Shown here piece after piece: positions 28,501 through 36,587 of a DNA stretch of 64,000 nt. Position numbers and translations under genes: made by a program. The stretch spans positions 434,001 through 498,000 of the forward strand of contig NZ_JACYXJ010000002.1 of NCBI RefSeq assembly GCF_014842925.1. Reading direction: 5' to 3'. Below the pieces are notes generated by a model. The model worked only from the letters and a program-made list of their open reading frames with translations, was not told the origin of the DNA and made no database searches. This DNA is from Roseibium polysiphoniae (GTDB lineage Bacteria > Pseudomonadota > Alphaproteobacteria > Rhizobiales > Stappiaceae). Every line of letters begins with the position of its first letter. Position 1 is the first letter of the stretch.

Positions 28501-28734
28501 TCCAGAGCTCCATGTCCCGGAACCGCCGACGACAGTCGTGTATCCGGACGTGATGTCCCACGTCAGCGACTGCGCCCCGACCGGCGCCGCACTTGCGGGA
28601 ATCGGAACGAAGCTTCCTGCAAGTTCGGACGTCATGAGCAGTTGGTCGCGGCGTTTTGTTGTCGTGGCCACTGATGTCGGGTGGTGAAGGTCTGACGTTA
28701 CAGAAGAGGTTGAAACAAGAGTTGATGTCTGCAT
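25555..28734 (-). CDS. Large autotransporter-like surface protein with Ig-like repeats
   Basis: The 1059-residue frame has four parts. Residues 1-215 resemble an autotransporter passenger (TWDITSGYTTVVGGSGTWSS and similar). A signal-peptide-like stretch follows at about 220-250 (basic RKRFAAILRRAGR, hydrophobic ISACVAGLLMFM, then GDAQA). Residues about 355-750 hold four Ig-like repeats of about 94 residues (SGPVAGEYTATITLSEASTD type). The C-terminal 300 residues form an autotransporter beta-barrel (GFWTRLNGSWTREGTAKSQY, ending in FKLAF with terminal Phe). It is expected to be exposed on the outer membrane, possibly in adhesion. The internal signal sequence suggests that the ancestral gene began near residue 220 and that upstream sequence was fused on; no ATG occurs right before it. 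Confidence 0.7.
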   Translation of the reverse strand: MQTSTLVSTSSVTSDLHHPTSVATTTKRRDQLLMTSELAGSFVPIPASAAPVGAQSLTWDITSGYTTVVGGSGTWSSGAWNGSTQTWANEGGTGNQAWTPGGRFYFRRHGWNRCGAQRVDGQAFKTDGYMLTGDTLTFEAGGNEANVAKGNATIGLELADTPSGAGMTEPGDGSPVLSGPNSMNGVIAKTSVGTINLSGSTQGGISGPIAPRKRFAAILRRAGRISACVAGLLMFMPGDAQAFDAPSRIDQIVSLDSQCSFYVFVTNNSGGTAGVRIRRFGVETRAAGGVGFLASEHYTSIPAITAAFLQANCKLADVASLVQQGATGTYTAQGYMGVSFEATRTTDGDRYAYLAEIRGATGTTITVNQTLVNAAPTVTLGTPNGPDGSGNYTVTATLSESSSDFTASSLTLTNATATVSGSGSSYTIVLDPVSDGAVSASVPKGAFTDSEGLENWVASNEVTFLADTTPPTISIDPLSGPVAGEYTAAITLSEASTDFTLADLTLTNATATLSGSGTSYTATLTPVADGTVALSVAAGTFSDAVGNTNTAASNEVTATYDATAPTVSIAPLSGPVAGEYTATITLSEASTDFTLADLTLTNATATLSGSGTSYTAVLTPETDGQIALSVAAGSFTDGSGNTNAASNEVTATYDSTAPTVSIKATETSVTGPESINVTVTFSEDVTGFEMSDFSVANGAVTQLQGSGADYIATVASTGRGDLEISIPAGAATDASGNENTASNTLSIANIIVEQTQKVIAQFMQTRASQLLSSQPDLTGFLSGGSQGSFDFVMTSLNGNFDFASQPGINSGFWTRLNGSWTREGTAKSQYVFGAIGHHFKISPTLLVGGMLEFDYLSQQDEQAKINGHGWLAGPYAVARLPDHPLFVEGRLLYGQTSNDISPLGTYTDGFDTERILAQLKISGELGFEQTVVTPSVKLSYTSDDQEAYVDGLGNVIPEQGLELLEGELGLDVRHQVDLPTDSASLELIAGLSMIGSSTRGSGNAARVVPEYEGGRAKVTMGANYILPNGGDFLLDAYYDGIGVQDYESYGLQLGFKLAF
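26891..27306 (-). repeat. Near-identical tandem DNA repeats within the Ig-like region
   Basis: The 134 bases at 26891-27024 recur at 27173-27306 with one difference, at a period of 282 bp (94 codons). The DNA identity far exceeds what protein conservation requires, so the duplication is recent or is kept uniform by gene conversion. Copy number could change by slippage or recombination. Confidence 0.85.
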
Positions 28735-28915
28735 TGCGTTCGGGAGCTCATATCGGTCAGGCAGCTATCCAGGCTCAAGTGCAGATAGACCTGTTGAGCC
28801 TGGAGCAATATGCCAAGTAGTTGAGCGGACCATAGAAACAGGGGGGCGGGTCAGCTATCCGATTTCCGCAAAGGCAATAGAAACATTGAGAAATTTTGCA
28901 GGGATTCCTGGATGA

Positions 28916-30019
28916 TCAGGAGTTGAGTGTCTCCGAGGGCGTTTCGCCGAATACGCGCTTGTAGTCTCCGGCAAAGCGGCCAAGGTGCAAAAAGCCGAAA
29001 CGCATGGCAACCCGGGTGATCGTGGTTGTTTCCGGATCGGATGCCGCGAGCATGCGGCGAACATGGTTCAGCCGGCACATGCGGAGGTAGGCAACCGGAG
29101 TGAGGCCGACATATTCGCGAACAGCGTACTGAAGCGTGCGTTCAGAGATGCCGAGCTCGGTGCAGATCTCCACGACCGTTGGCAATTCGTCCGCCTCTAG
29201 CCGTTCTTCCACCAACTCTTTTGTAGATCTGCCGATCTGCAAGGCTCTCTGGCGGTCATTGAGCGATGGTGAGACTGCATCCTCCGAGACTGCTGTGATA
29301 TGAAGAACGCTGTGAAACACATGCTTTCGAAGGGTATCTTCGTCGAGCACCTCTCCATTGCCGATTGTTCTCTGTGCTGCCTGGAGGCTGAGATCGACAA
29401 TCTCCTGGAAGTCGGCTCTCCGGTTGGTGGCCAGTGGCAATACGTTGGCCGGCGGTTCTGACCAAAGCGCCGGATTGAGCGTGCGCGCGCCCTGGAGAAA
29501 TGCTGTCTGACTGAAACCAATATAGGCGGTCTCGCTTCCGGCGGGTACATGCACGTCGAACTCGGCGTTGGCAGGCAGAAAGAAGACCGAATTTTCATGC
29601 GCGCCGCAATGCTCGGAGAAGCGGGTTGTTGGACCTTCGGTGCTGATGGACACGGTGCAGAAATCCGATGGCGTGCAGCCGATTTTCTGGACAGAGACAT
29701 GCTGACACTCGCGAACGATCTGCTGAGTACCGAGGTCCAGACAGTCGAAGTGTGCCACGGGAGTCCCACGGCTGAGCTGGTAGCACTCCATCTTTACCCA
29801 CGGCTGCAAGGCGGCCTGGGAGGAAGCATCCTCGATAGGGACCGATTGGAAAAGACTGCTGTGGCCGGCTTGCCCCCCAATGGCTCCCGGCGTTTCACGG
29901 TTCTGGTCAGTCATCAAGGAGACAGGCCGGTTGTGACTCCATTCAAATTCACCACGCTCCGAGACAAGTAAAGATTCGCGGCGAGTATAGCGAAGCCAGC
30001 GGGGTGTAAAAGAAGTCAC
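28916..30019 (-). CDS. AraC-family transcriptional regulator
   Basis: The product ends in a complete AraC DNA-binding domain with two helix-turn-helices: VVEICTELGISERTLQYAVR, then VGLTPVAYLRMCRLNHVRRM and TITRVAMRFGFLHLGRFAGD. The signature ends in YKRVFGETPSETL. The N-terminal half resembles the AraC_binding_2 type of arm domain, including SEHCGAHENSVFFLPANAEF. The frame opens at a GTG (30019, 367 residues); an ATG at 29914 giving 332 residues is an alternative, and neither has a convincing Shine-Dalgarno sequence. It is separated by about 180 bp from the autotransporter downstream and by a long non-coding stretch upstream, so its target is not evident. It is the last gene before the right end of the island. 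Confidence 0.85.
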   Translation of the reverse strand: MTSFTPRWLRYTRRESLLVSERGEFEWSHNRPVSLMTDQNRETPGAIGGQAGHSSLFQSVPIEDASSQAALQPWVKMECYQLSRGTPVAHFDCLDLGTQQIVRECQHVSVQKIGCTPSDFCTVSISTEGPTTRFSEHCGAHENSVFFLPANAEFDVHVPAGSETAYIGFSQTAFLQGARTLNPALWSEPPANVLPLATNRRADFQEIVDLSLQAAQRTIGNGEVLDEDTLRKHVFHSVLHITAVSEDAVSPSLNDRQRALQIGRSTKELVEERLEADELPTVVEICTELGISERTLQYAVREYVGLTPVAYLRMCRLNHVRRMLAASDPETTTITRVAMRFGFLHLGRFAGDYKRVFGETPSETLNS

Positions 30020-30393
30020 TTGTATTCATGTGACGCGCAAGAACGGATGACACTAAGGGGAAATTCGCAATATCTGGGCTGTTCCCCGTCAGCGCGTATG
30101 GAACAGACTAGGCTGATTGCTTAAGGGAGAGATTTAGGCTCATCTTCACCGATCAGGAGTGAAGCATGAGACAGAAGAGCGAGCGTCACCGGGATTCAGC
30201 AGATCGCGCGTTTTCTGGGCACCCTCGGCTTTTAATTTCTTCTATTATTCGAACTCTATGGTCGACAGTATCCAGTTTCTGACGTTTTATCGCGCCGGTT
30301 TGCCGAACTTCCCGATGCCCTCAAGCATGTCCTGCTTTGCGGGCTACATCTTGGGTGTTTGTGGCTTCATATATTTCTAAATTTTTGGTCAAC

Positions 30394-30419
30394 AAAAAAC
30401 CGCCGGGATTTCCGAGCGG
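30394..30419 (-). terminator. Intrinsic terminator-like hairpin
   Basis: On the minus strand, CCGCTCGG-AAAT-CCCGGCGG pairs with one mismatch and one wobble and is followed by six Ts. No gene upstream of it on that strand was identified, so what it terminates is unclear. Confidence 0.45.
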
Positions 30420-30536
30420 GGCATAAGGATAGCAGGGGAGGGATTTGCACTTCTGATACGGGGATGGGAGTCCCAATGCTTTTGCGTGGCTCAAAACCAC
30501 CAAATCGCGCATTTTCCCGGATAATCCCGGCAAAAA

Positions 30537-30582
30537 CTGTCTGGTGCCGATTAATTGCGGCCAGTGCCGTTTAATTCTGACA
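30537..30582 (-). repeat. Right end of the island (inverted copy of the left end)
   Basis: Read from 30582 inward on the minus strand, the end begins TGTCAGAATTAA and contains two copies of a GTGCCG-W-TTAATT motif about 22 bp apart (30543-30555 and 30564-30576). The inner block 30537-30562 matches 24 of 26 bases with the left end at 8982-9007 in opposite orientation. Outward orientation relative to the terminus is the same at both ends, as expected for transposon termini. Confidence 0.65.
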
Positions 30583-30663
30583 GGTATACTTTGTCGGGTG
30601 CGAACTCATTCGTGCAGAGGAGGTGAGGCGTTTGAAAAGCACGAAGGTGCTCGGGCGAGTGCG

Positions 30664-31965
30664 CTAAATCCCGAACCTGTCGCGGATCCGGTAGACGAGA
30701 ACGGATGGTGCCAGGAACCAGGGGTTACCTGAATAAAGGGGTCGCGTTGGATTTGGAATGCGCTCAAAAGGTGAGGGTGTCTTTTCAAGCCCTGCCGCCT
30801 TTTGGCCCATGCGGTAGCCCAGATAGCTGGCCATTCCAACGCCAGAGCCGCAATAACCCATTGAATGAAAAAGCCCTTTGTCTTCTCCGCAGTGCATGAG
30901 TGCGTCAAATGTGTAGCCGACATATCCCATCCAGGAATAGCTTATCTTTGCGGAAGCCAACTCTGGGAAGAGCGCCGCCATATCCCGGTGCAATTTGACT
31001 GCGCTCTTCCTAGGGTCTGTTTCGCTCAGCGATACGCGTCCCCCAAAGATCACTCGCTTCCGGTCCGGAGAAAGCCGGTAATAATAGACCAGCTTGCGCG
31101 TATCGGAGAGGATCCGGTCTGTCGGGAACAGCTTGTCGATCAGCTCGGCGGGCAATTCCTCTGTCGCGATGACATAAGAGCCAATCGGGATGATCCGGCG
31201 TTGGTGATGGCTCGAAAGCGGTCCGGTGTAGCCACTTGTGCCCAGAATGACTTTTCCGGCGCGGACTGGTCCATCCTGCGTGTGGACGAGAAATCCGGTC
31301 GTTGTGCGCTCGAGCGATGTCACCTTGCAGTGGCTTTTGATCAGGGCACCAGCCGATACGACGCGCTCACGCAGCGCCGGATGGTACCTGCCGACATCGA
31401 TGCTGCAGTGACGGGGCAGGACCATGCCACCATGATAGGCATCCGTCCCCAGCTCGCTCTGCATCTCGGCTTTTGACACCATGAATGCATCGGTTTTCCA
31501 GACGGGATGTCCGGACGCGCAATCTCTGGCCAATGCGTCATAAAGGTGCGCCTTATGGACTCCGTGGAAGCGTCCGACTTCCTTGAACTCACAGTCAAGG
31601 GCCTCGTCCTGAACGAGGTTGTGCATGTAGTCGAGCGATGCTTGCCCTTCGCGCAGGATGTCGGTCGCAACCGTTTCGCCATAGCGGCGCGCAAGGGTCT
31701 TGAAGCTCGGCTTGATGCTTGTGGAGACCTGTCCGCCGTTTCGCGTGCTGCAGCCCCAGCCAGCAGCTTCTGCATCGACCACAAGCGTCGACAGGCCTGC
31801 GCGGGCGGTTTGAAGGGCCGCATTCAGACCTGTGTAACCGGCGCCGACAATCACCACATCGGCTTCTTTCGGCAGCTCTATTGGCAGCGTTTGGGGTCGC
31901 GCGGTTGAATGCCACCAATAAGGCTCTGGCTTGAAGTCATCGGCGAACAGCTGAACAGGTGTCAC
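30664..31965 (-). CDS. FAD-dependent amine/amino-acid oxidoreductase (DAO family, PuuB-like)
   Basis: The 433-residue product has an N-terminal Rossmann FAD motif, VVIVGAGYTGLNAALQTARA at about residues 37-56. CSTRNGGQVSTSIKPSF follows, a segment typical of gamma-glutamylputrescine oxidase and related DAO-fold oxidases. The C-terminal FAD-contact segment is SYSWMGYVGYTFDALMHCGE. Such enzymes oxidise a primary or secondary amine with O2 or a quinone. It is the last gene of a minus-strand operon that begins with a polyamine-type ABC importer, so a polyamine, amino acid or derivative taken up by that importer is the likely substrate. The YWWHST N-terminus resembles PuuB (DPYWWDS-type), but no gamma-glutamylpolyamine synthetase is present. 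Confidence 0.85.
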   Translation of the reverse strand: MTPVQLFADDFKPEPYWWHSTARPQTLPIELPKEADVVIVGAGYTGLNAALQTARAGLSTLVVDAEAAGWGCSTRNGGQVSTSIKPSFKTLARRYGETVATDILREGQASLDYMHNLVQDEALDCEFKEVGRFHGVHKAHLYDALARDCASGHPVWKTDAFMVSKAEMQSELGTDAYHGGMVLPRHCSIDVGRYHPALRERVVSAGALIKSHCKVTSLERTTTGFLVHTQDGPVRAGKVILGTSGYTGPLSSHHQRRIIPIGSYVIATEELPAELIDKLFPTDRILSDTRKLVYYYRLSPDRKRVIFGGRVSLSETDPRKSAVKLHRDMAALFPELASAKISYSWMGYVGYTFDALMHCGEDKGLFHSMGYCGSGVGMASYLGYRMGQKAAGLEKTPSPFERIPNPTRPLYSGNPWFLAPSVLVYRIRDRFGI

Positions 31966-31976
31966 TTTGATCTCCG

Positions 31977-33599
31977 TTATGCCGTCTTGTGGTCTTCAAG
32001 GATCATGGCAGCCGCTTTTTCGCCGACCATGATCGCAGGGGCATTGGTGTTGCCGGACGTGACCGTTGGAAAGATCGACGTGTCCGCGACCCGAAGCCCG
32101 TCAACGCCATAGACGCGCAGCCGGGCATCAACGACATTCTCTTCGGGGTTGGGTCCCATCCGGCAGGTGCTGACTGGATGAAACACGGTTGAACACCTTG
32201 CGCGCGCATCCTGCAGCATATCATCTTCACTCTGGACAGACGGACCTGGTGCTATTTCCTCATCAATGACGGCCCGCATCGCCGGGCTCTCAGCAATCTT
32301 GCGCAGGATCTTGCAAGCTTCGACCATTTCGTTTCGGTCATGCGCGGTGCTGAGGGAATTGGGATGGATCAGCGGGGACGCCGTCGGATCTGACGATCGA
32401 AGCGCGATATGGCCCCGGCTGGTCGGCCTCGTCGGCTGCATGCCGAGCAGGAAGCCGGGAAACGGATCCGGGTTCATGAGCGGCCGTTGGCCCGCCGGAG
32501 CCTTTGTGTAGCTTACCGGCGAAAAATAGAGCTGCACATTGGGGCGCGAAGGGCTCGTGTCGGTCTTGACGAAACCACCTGCCTGATTGACGCCGAGAGA
32601 CAGAGGCCCGCGACGCGTCAGAACATAGCGGATGCCCTGGTAGAGCTTGCCCCACCAAGGATGGAGCTGGGTGTTCAGCGTGGGAACCTTTGACCGATAC
32701 AGGTAGTCAACGCCCAGATGATCTTGAAGGTTTTTTCCAACGGCCTGGCGGTGTACGGCGACATCAATGCCGGACGCCTGAAGCTCCGCGCCGTCGCCGA
32801 TGCCTGATAGCATCAGAAGCTGGGGAGAATTGACGGCACCTGCGCTGACAACCACTTCTTTGCGAGCCGTGACGGTTTTCTCGCTGCCGCCTTGGCGATA
32901 GGCGACGCCGACGGCTTTCTGGCCATCGAGAATAATCCGGCTGGCATGTGCCTTTGTCTCTATGTGCAGGTTGGAACGCTTGCGGGCGCGGCCGAGATAG
33001 GCACGTGCCGTCGACATGCGAAAGCCGTCTTTGGCAGTGTTTTGATAAAGACCGACGCCTTCCTGATCCGGGCCATTGAAGTCAGAATTGTATGTATATC
33101 CCGCTTCCTGAGCGCCTTTGAGAAACACGTCGCACAGGGGATGAAGGTCGCGCTTCATCGTCGAGACATATTGAGGTCCGGAGCCGCCGCGATAGTCGCT
33201 TTCGCCCTGGTCGTTGGTTTCCATTTTTTTGAAATAGGGCAGGAGATCCGCGAACCCCCAGCCTGGATTGCCTTCGGCTTCCCAGTCGTTGAAATCGGCA
33301 TGTTGTCCGCGAATATAGACCATGGCGTTGATGGAACTGGATCCGCCCAGAACCTTGCCGCGCGGCCAGTATCCAGAGCGATTGTTCAGCTCGGGGTCGG
33401 GCTCCGTGGTGTACTTCCAGTTGATTGGAGCACTGTAGAACGCCTTGCCATAGCCAATTGGCATCCAGATCCAGAAGTTCAGATCCGAACCACCCGCCTC
33501 CAGAAGGCACACAGTGTGTTTGCCGCTTTCCGACAGGCGATCCGCCAGCACCGCGCCGGCGGAACCAGCGCCTACGACAACAAAATCATACTCGATCAT
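31977..33599 (-). CDS. GMC-family FAD oxidoreductase (choline/alcohol dehydrogenase type)
   Basis: The 540-residue product shows both GMC signatures: DFVVVGAGSAGAVLADRLSE at the N-terminus and the later VSAGAVNSPQLLMLSGIGDG. It also has WPRGKVLGGSSSINAMVYIR and the C-terminal catalytic His in VFHPVSTCRMG. The group oxidises alcohols to aldehydes, as BetA does for choline. It lies 11 bp upstream of the DAO oxidase and 8 bp downstream of an ABC permease, so it belongs to the import operon. An aldehyde product could feed the aldehyde dehydrogenase encoded at 40549-42042. The precise alcohol is not predictable. Confidence 0.9.
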   Translation of the reverse strand: MIEYDFVVVGAGSAGAVLADRLSESGKHTVCLLEAGGSDLNFWIWMPIGYGKAFYSAPINWKYTTEPDPELNNRSGYWPRGKVLGGSSSINAMVYIRGQHADFNDWEAEGNPGWGFADLLPYFKKMETNDQGESDYRGGSGPQYVSTMKRDLHPLCDVFLKGAQEAGYTYNSDFNGPDQEGVGLYQNTAKDGFRMSTARAYLGRARKRSNLHIETKAHASRIILDGQKAVGVAYRQGGSEKTVTARKEVVVSAGAVNSPQLLMLSGIGDGAELQASGIDVAVHRQAVGKNLQDHLGVDYLYRSKVPTLNTQLHPWWGKLYQGIRYVLTRRGPLSLGVNQAGGFVKTDTSPSRPNVQLYFSPVSYTKAPAGQRPLMNPDPFPGFLLGMQPTRPTSRGHIALRSSDPTASPLIHPNSLSTAHDRNEMVEACKILRKIAESPAMRAVIDEEIAPGPSVQSEDDMLQDARARCSTVFHPVSTCRMGPNPEENVVDARLRVYGVDGLRVADTSIFPTVTSGNTNAPAIMVGEKAAAMILEDHKTA

Positions 33600-33606
33600 G
33601 GCTGGT

Positions 33607-34467
33607 TTACCGCACCGACTTGTCGCGTTGAATGAAGATCGAAACCAGCGCCAGAAGGCCGGACCCGACCATCAGGAAAAACGAAACGGCATTCAGAACC
33701 GGCGTTGAGCCGACCTTGGCCATCCGGTCATACATCGTGATGGTGAGCGGAGCTTCCGAACCGACCAGGAACAAAGTGGTGTTGAAGTTTTCGAAGGACA
33801 CAAGGAAAGCCACAATGCCTGATGCGATCATTGCCGGGCGCAGGAAGGGCAAAGTGATCGTTCTCAGCACCCGTGCGCGGCTTGCGCCAAGGTTCAGCGC
33901 GGCCTCTTCCATGCTGTCGTCGAATTTCTTCAAACGTGCCGTGATCACGAGTGAGGTGATCGTTGTGATGAAGGAAAACTGACCAAGCACAACCAGGAAA
34001 ATCCCGGGGCGCAGGAACTCCAGTTCCAGGTCAAAGCTGTTCTCGAAATAGTTGGCTGTGTCGCTCGCAAGAACAAGGATCGATATGCCCAGAATCACGC
34101 CTGGAATAACAAGTGGAATGACCATCACGATGTAGAGCGCATTTTTGCCGGGGAAGTCACCGCGGACAAACAAAAACGCATTGGTCGTTCCAACCAGGAC
34201 AGACAGAGAGGCGACGAAACAAGCGATGACAAAGGAATAGTACATCCCGCGCAACAGGCGGCGATCATGAAACATGCCGAGTTTCGGCTCGGTGTCGTTG
34301 AAGAACCAGTCGAGCGTGAAACCTTGCCACGGCAGAGCGGGAAACAGGCTGTCGTTAAACGCAAACGCACCTGCAGCAACGAGAGGCGCTGCCAGGAAAA
34401 TGAAGAACGCCGCGACGTAGATACGGTAGCCCCAGAGAAAGGGAGATGGGTTGCTTTGAAGCAGCAT
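33607..34467 (-). CDS. ABC transporter permease, PotC/PotI type
   Basis: The 286-residue membrane protein has six hydrophobic segments and the BPD_transp_1 EAA-loop (MEEAALNLGASRARVLRTIT) near residue 180, which contacts the ATPase. It matches the second permease of spermidine/putrescine-type importers. It follows the other permease by 11 bp in the order ATPase-permease-permease. Together with the genes at 34479-37713 it would form an inner-membrane importer for a polyamine-like or related small cation or amino compound. Nothing unusual in length or motif order. Confidence 0.9.
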   Translation of the reverse strand: MLLQSNPSPFLWGYRIYVAAFFIFLAAPLVAAGAFAFNDSLFPALPWQGFTLDWFFNDTEPKLGMFHDRRLLRGMYYSFVIACFVASLSVLVGTTNAFLFVRGDFPGKNALYIVMVIPLVIPGVILGISILVLASDTANYFENSFDLELEFLRPGIFLVVLGQFSFITTITSLVITARLKKFDDSMEEAALNLGASRARVLRTITLPFLRPAMIASGIVAFLVSFENFNTTLFLVGSEAPLTITMYDRMAKVGSTPVLNAVSFFLMVGSGLLALVSIFIQRDKSVR

Positions 34468-34478
34468 ATTCGGTCTCC

Positions 34479-35351
34479 TCAGCTCTTGGCGACGGTGTTG
34501 GCGAGTGTCTGTCCGCTGAGCTTCAGGCCCAACCAGATGACAAGCGACGTGAAGGCCAGAAGCAGGAAGCCAAAGGCTGCGCCGGACTCCCAGTTGAACC
34601 GGGTGATGAACTGGTCATAGATCTGTTCGGTGAACCAGCTGGAGTTCTTGCCGCCCAAGAGAATGGGCGTCAGATAGGATCCGGCTGTCAGCATGAAGAC
34701 CACGATGCAACCCGACACGATCCCCGGCATTGCGTAAGGAACGATGATCCGTCGGAGCACTGTAAAGCCGTTGCCGCCCAGATTGTATCCGGCCTCGATC
34801 ATGGAATTGTCCATACCATCGAGTGTCGATACCAGCGGCACGATCATGAAGAGAATGACGGTGTAGACGAGGCCGACCACGACAGTGGCATCATTGTAGA
34901 GGAACTCGATGGGGCCATCGATCGCACCAGACCATTGCAGGAACGTCGAAATGACGCCGGTTTCGCGCAGCAGCAATATCCAGCCGAAGGCGCGGATGAG
35001 ATCGCTGACCCACAAGGGGATCAGACACAGCAGAAACAAGGCGCCGCGGGTTCTGAAGCCGGCAACCTTGGCTATGTAGTAGGCAATCGGGAAGCCGATC
35101 AGCAAGGCAAGAGCCGTGACCAGCAATGCCATGGATCCAGTCCGCAAGAGCGTGTTCCAGTAGATCGGCTCCATTGCGAAATCGATGTAGTTGCCGAAAC
35201 CGAACTCATAGACCCTTGGAGCAACTTTTTCGCGTAGGGACAGAATGACCATGCCGATATGCGGCAGCAGGATCAGCAACAAGATCCAGAGCGCGAACGG
35301 GGCGAACAGGAGCAGCATTGTGAGGCGTTTGATGTCTTTTTGTTGCATCAC
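34479..35351 (-). CDS. ABC transporter permease, PotB/PotH type
   Basis: The 290-residue product has about six membrane helices (WILLLILLPHIGMVILSL first). An EAA-loop (MIEAGYNLGGNGFTVLRRII) near residue 185 is the first-permease form of spermidine/putrescine importers. Its start overlaps the end of the ATPase gene (ATGA), indicating translational coupling. It would pair with the product of the next gene to form the transmembrane channel. Confidence 0.9.
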   Translation of the reverse strand: MMQQKDIKRLTMLLLFAPFALWILLLILLPHIGMVILSLREKVAPRVYEFGFGNYIDFAMEPIYWNTLLRTGSMALLVTALALLIGFPIAYYIAKVAGFRTRGALFLLCLIPLWVSDLIRAFGWILLLRETGVISTFLQWSGAIDGPIEFLYNDATVVVGLVYTVILFMIVPLVSTLDGMDNSMIEAGYNLGGNGFTVLRRIIVPYAMPGIVSGCIVVFMLTAGSYLTPILLGGKNSSWFTEQIYDQFITRFNWESGAAFGFLLLAFTSLVIWLGLKLSGQTLANTVAKS

Positions 35352-36469
35352 GATGCCTCATGACGTGCAAAGCATGTGGCCTGCTCGGAAGACCATGCGA
35401 GGCGAACATCTTCACCGGGTGTCAGGTCGCCGCTGCCGGTCAAGGTGACGTCGGCCTCGATAAGTTGTCCGGTCGAGCCGCGCACAAGCACTCGGCTGTT
35501 CGCGCCATTGAACAGCAGGCTGTCGACAACGCCGTCGATCGACGTCTCATGGGGTTCAACCGGGCTTTGCCTGTCGGCGCCGCGCAGGGTGCGAATGAAT
35601 TCGGGGCGAACGAAGATATCTACGGTTTCACCCTCAGAGATCTGGCTTTGGCCGTTGGCCGTGAACTTGATCGGCAGGCCCTGGTCCGTTTCAGCCATGC
35701 CACCGGTGGCGTCACCGCTCTTGACGCGCCCGGTCCAGCGATTGCTGTCGCCGACGAAACCGGCAACGAAAGCCGTGTTTGGACGATGGTAGAGTTCCTG
35801 GGGCGTTCCGATCTGTTCGAAGTCGCCCTTGTTCATCACCGCCACATGGTCGGACATGACCAAGGCTTCGGATTGGTCATGGGTGATGTAGATGAATGTG
35901 GTGTTGAACTGATGCTGCAGGAGCTTGAGCTCGATCTTCATCGCTTCGCGCAGCTTCAGATCGAGGGCGCCGAGGGGTTCGTCGAGCAGCAGAACATCCG
36001 GGTCAAGCACCATGCAGCGGGCAATGGCGATGCGCTGTTTCTGCCCGCCCGAAAGTTGGTGGATTTCACGGTCGGCGACATCAGGCAGCGCGATCCGCTC
36101 AAGCACATCATGGACCTTGCGCTTGATTTCATCTTTGTCGTGGCCGCTACAACGCAATCCGTAGGCAATGTTCTCGTAGACATTCATCATCGGGAAAAGC
36201 GCCAAATGCTGAAAGACCATCTTCACATTGCGCTTGTTGGGCGGCGTCCCGAGAACCGACTTGCCCTTGATTTTTATGTCCCCGCCCGTTGGCTCCTCAA
36301 ATCCGGCAATCATTCTCATCAAGGTTGTCTTGCCGCAGCCTGATGGACCCAGAATGGAAAAAAAAGACCCGCTTGGAATGGTGAAAGACACATCATTTAC
36401 GGCGCGAACCTTCCCGAACGACTTGGCGATATTGTTGCATTCAAGGTCAAAAGTCGGATTGGGTGTCAT
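35348..36469 (-). CDS. ABC transporter ATPase, PotA/PotG type
   Basis: The product has Walker A GPSGCGKTT near residue 40, the Q-loop VFQHLALFPMMNVYENIAYG, the signature LSGGQKQRIAIAR and Walker B DVLLLDEPLGALD. The switch His is in YITHDQSEALVM. A C-terminal TOBE domain follows (SDHVAVMNKG... then EGETVDIFVRPEFI). It energises the polyamine-type importer. The frame is open to 36541; the ATG at 36469 (373 residues) was chosen because the family N-terminus FDLECNNIAKSFGKVRAVND begins just after it. No strong Shine-Dalgarno sequence is seen at either start. A hairpin precedes it, separating it from the binding-protein gene. Confidence 0.9.
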   Translation of the reverse strand: MTPNPTFDLECNNIAKSFGKVRAVNDVSFTIPSGSFFSILGPSGCGKTTLMRMIAGFEEPTGGDIKIKGKSVLGTPPNKRNVKMVFQHLALFPMMNVYENIAYGLRCSGHDKDEIKRKVHDVLERIALPDVADREIHQLSGGQKQRIAIARCMVLDPDVLLLDEPLGALDLKLREAMKIELKLLQHQFNTTFIYITHDQSEALVMSDHVAVMNKGDFEQIGTPQELYHRPNTAFVAGFVGDSNRWTGRVKSGDATGGMAETDQGLPIKFTANGQSQISEGETVDIFVRPEFIRTLRGADRQSPVEPHETSIDGVVDSLLFNGANSRVLVRGSTGQLIEADVTLTGSGDLTPGEDVRLAWSSEQATCFARHEAS

Positions 36470-36587
36470 GAGCGTGCCAGTTACGGATTGAGAATTGAGG
36501 GAAGGTGGTCGGATCTCTGGTTTCGCTTGAGCCCTGATCAAGGCGAGGGGCGAGCGTTAGGCGGATCCTGTGTGCTTAGGAAGTTTG

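Larger units (their letters stand above)
8947..30582. mobile_element. Putative Mu-like transposable island, about 21.6 kb
   Basis: Both edges begin with TGTC-R-GAATTA read inward and carry a second, nearly identical 26-bp block in inverted orientation (8982-9007 and 30537-30562; 24 of 26 bases match). The left edge lies directly beside a Mu-type early region (repressor, Ner-like protein, MuA-like transposase, MuB-like ATPase). The interior has two IS-type insertions and several broken genes, unlike the flanking core genome. No phage structural genes are present, so this is either a deleted transposable prophage or a Mu-related transposon. A clear 5-bp target duplication was not found (GAGGT left, GGTAT right), so the two ends may not descend from one insertion event. 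Confidence 0.55.
30020..30663. other. Gene-free stretch containing the right end of the island
   Basis: No credible gene was found in 644 bp. It holds a terminator-like hairpin on the minus strand (30400-30419), the inverted right-end repeats (30537-30582), and beyond them the start of the flanking metabolic region. The minus-strand DNA between 30530 and 30420 looks vaguely like the 3' half of a structured RNA but could not be folded into a tRNA. Confidence 0.5.

Noticed and set aside
30420..30540. Possible tRNA or tRNA fragment on the minus strand as an integration site
   Set aside because: A T-arm-like GTGCAAATCCC followed by a terminator-like hairpin is suggestive, but no acceptor, D or anticodon arms pair with it and no CCA-end geometry fits. 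It is left as unexplained non-coding DNA.
30159..30574. Short plus-strand frames in the right-end region
   Set aside because: They have no homology features, no ribosome-binding sites and pass through the terminator hairpin and element end. They are treated as non-coding.
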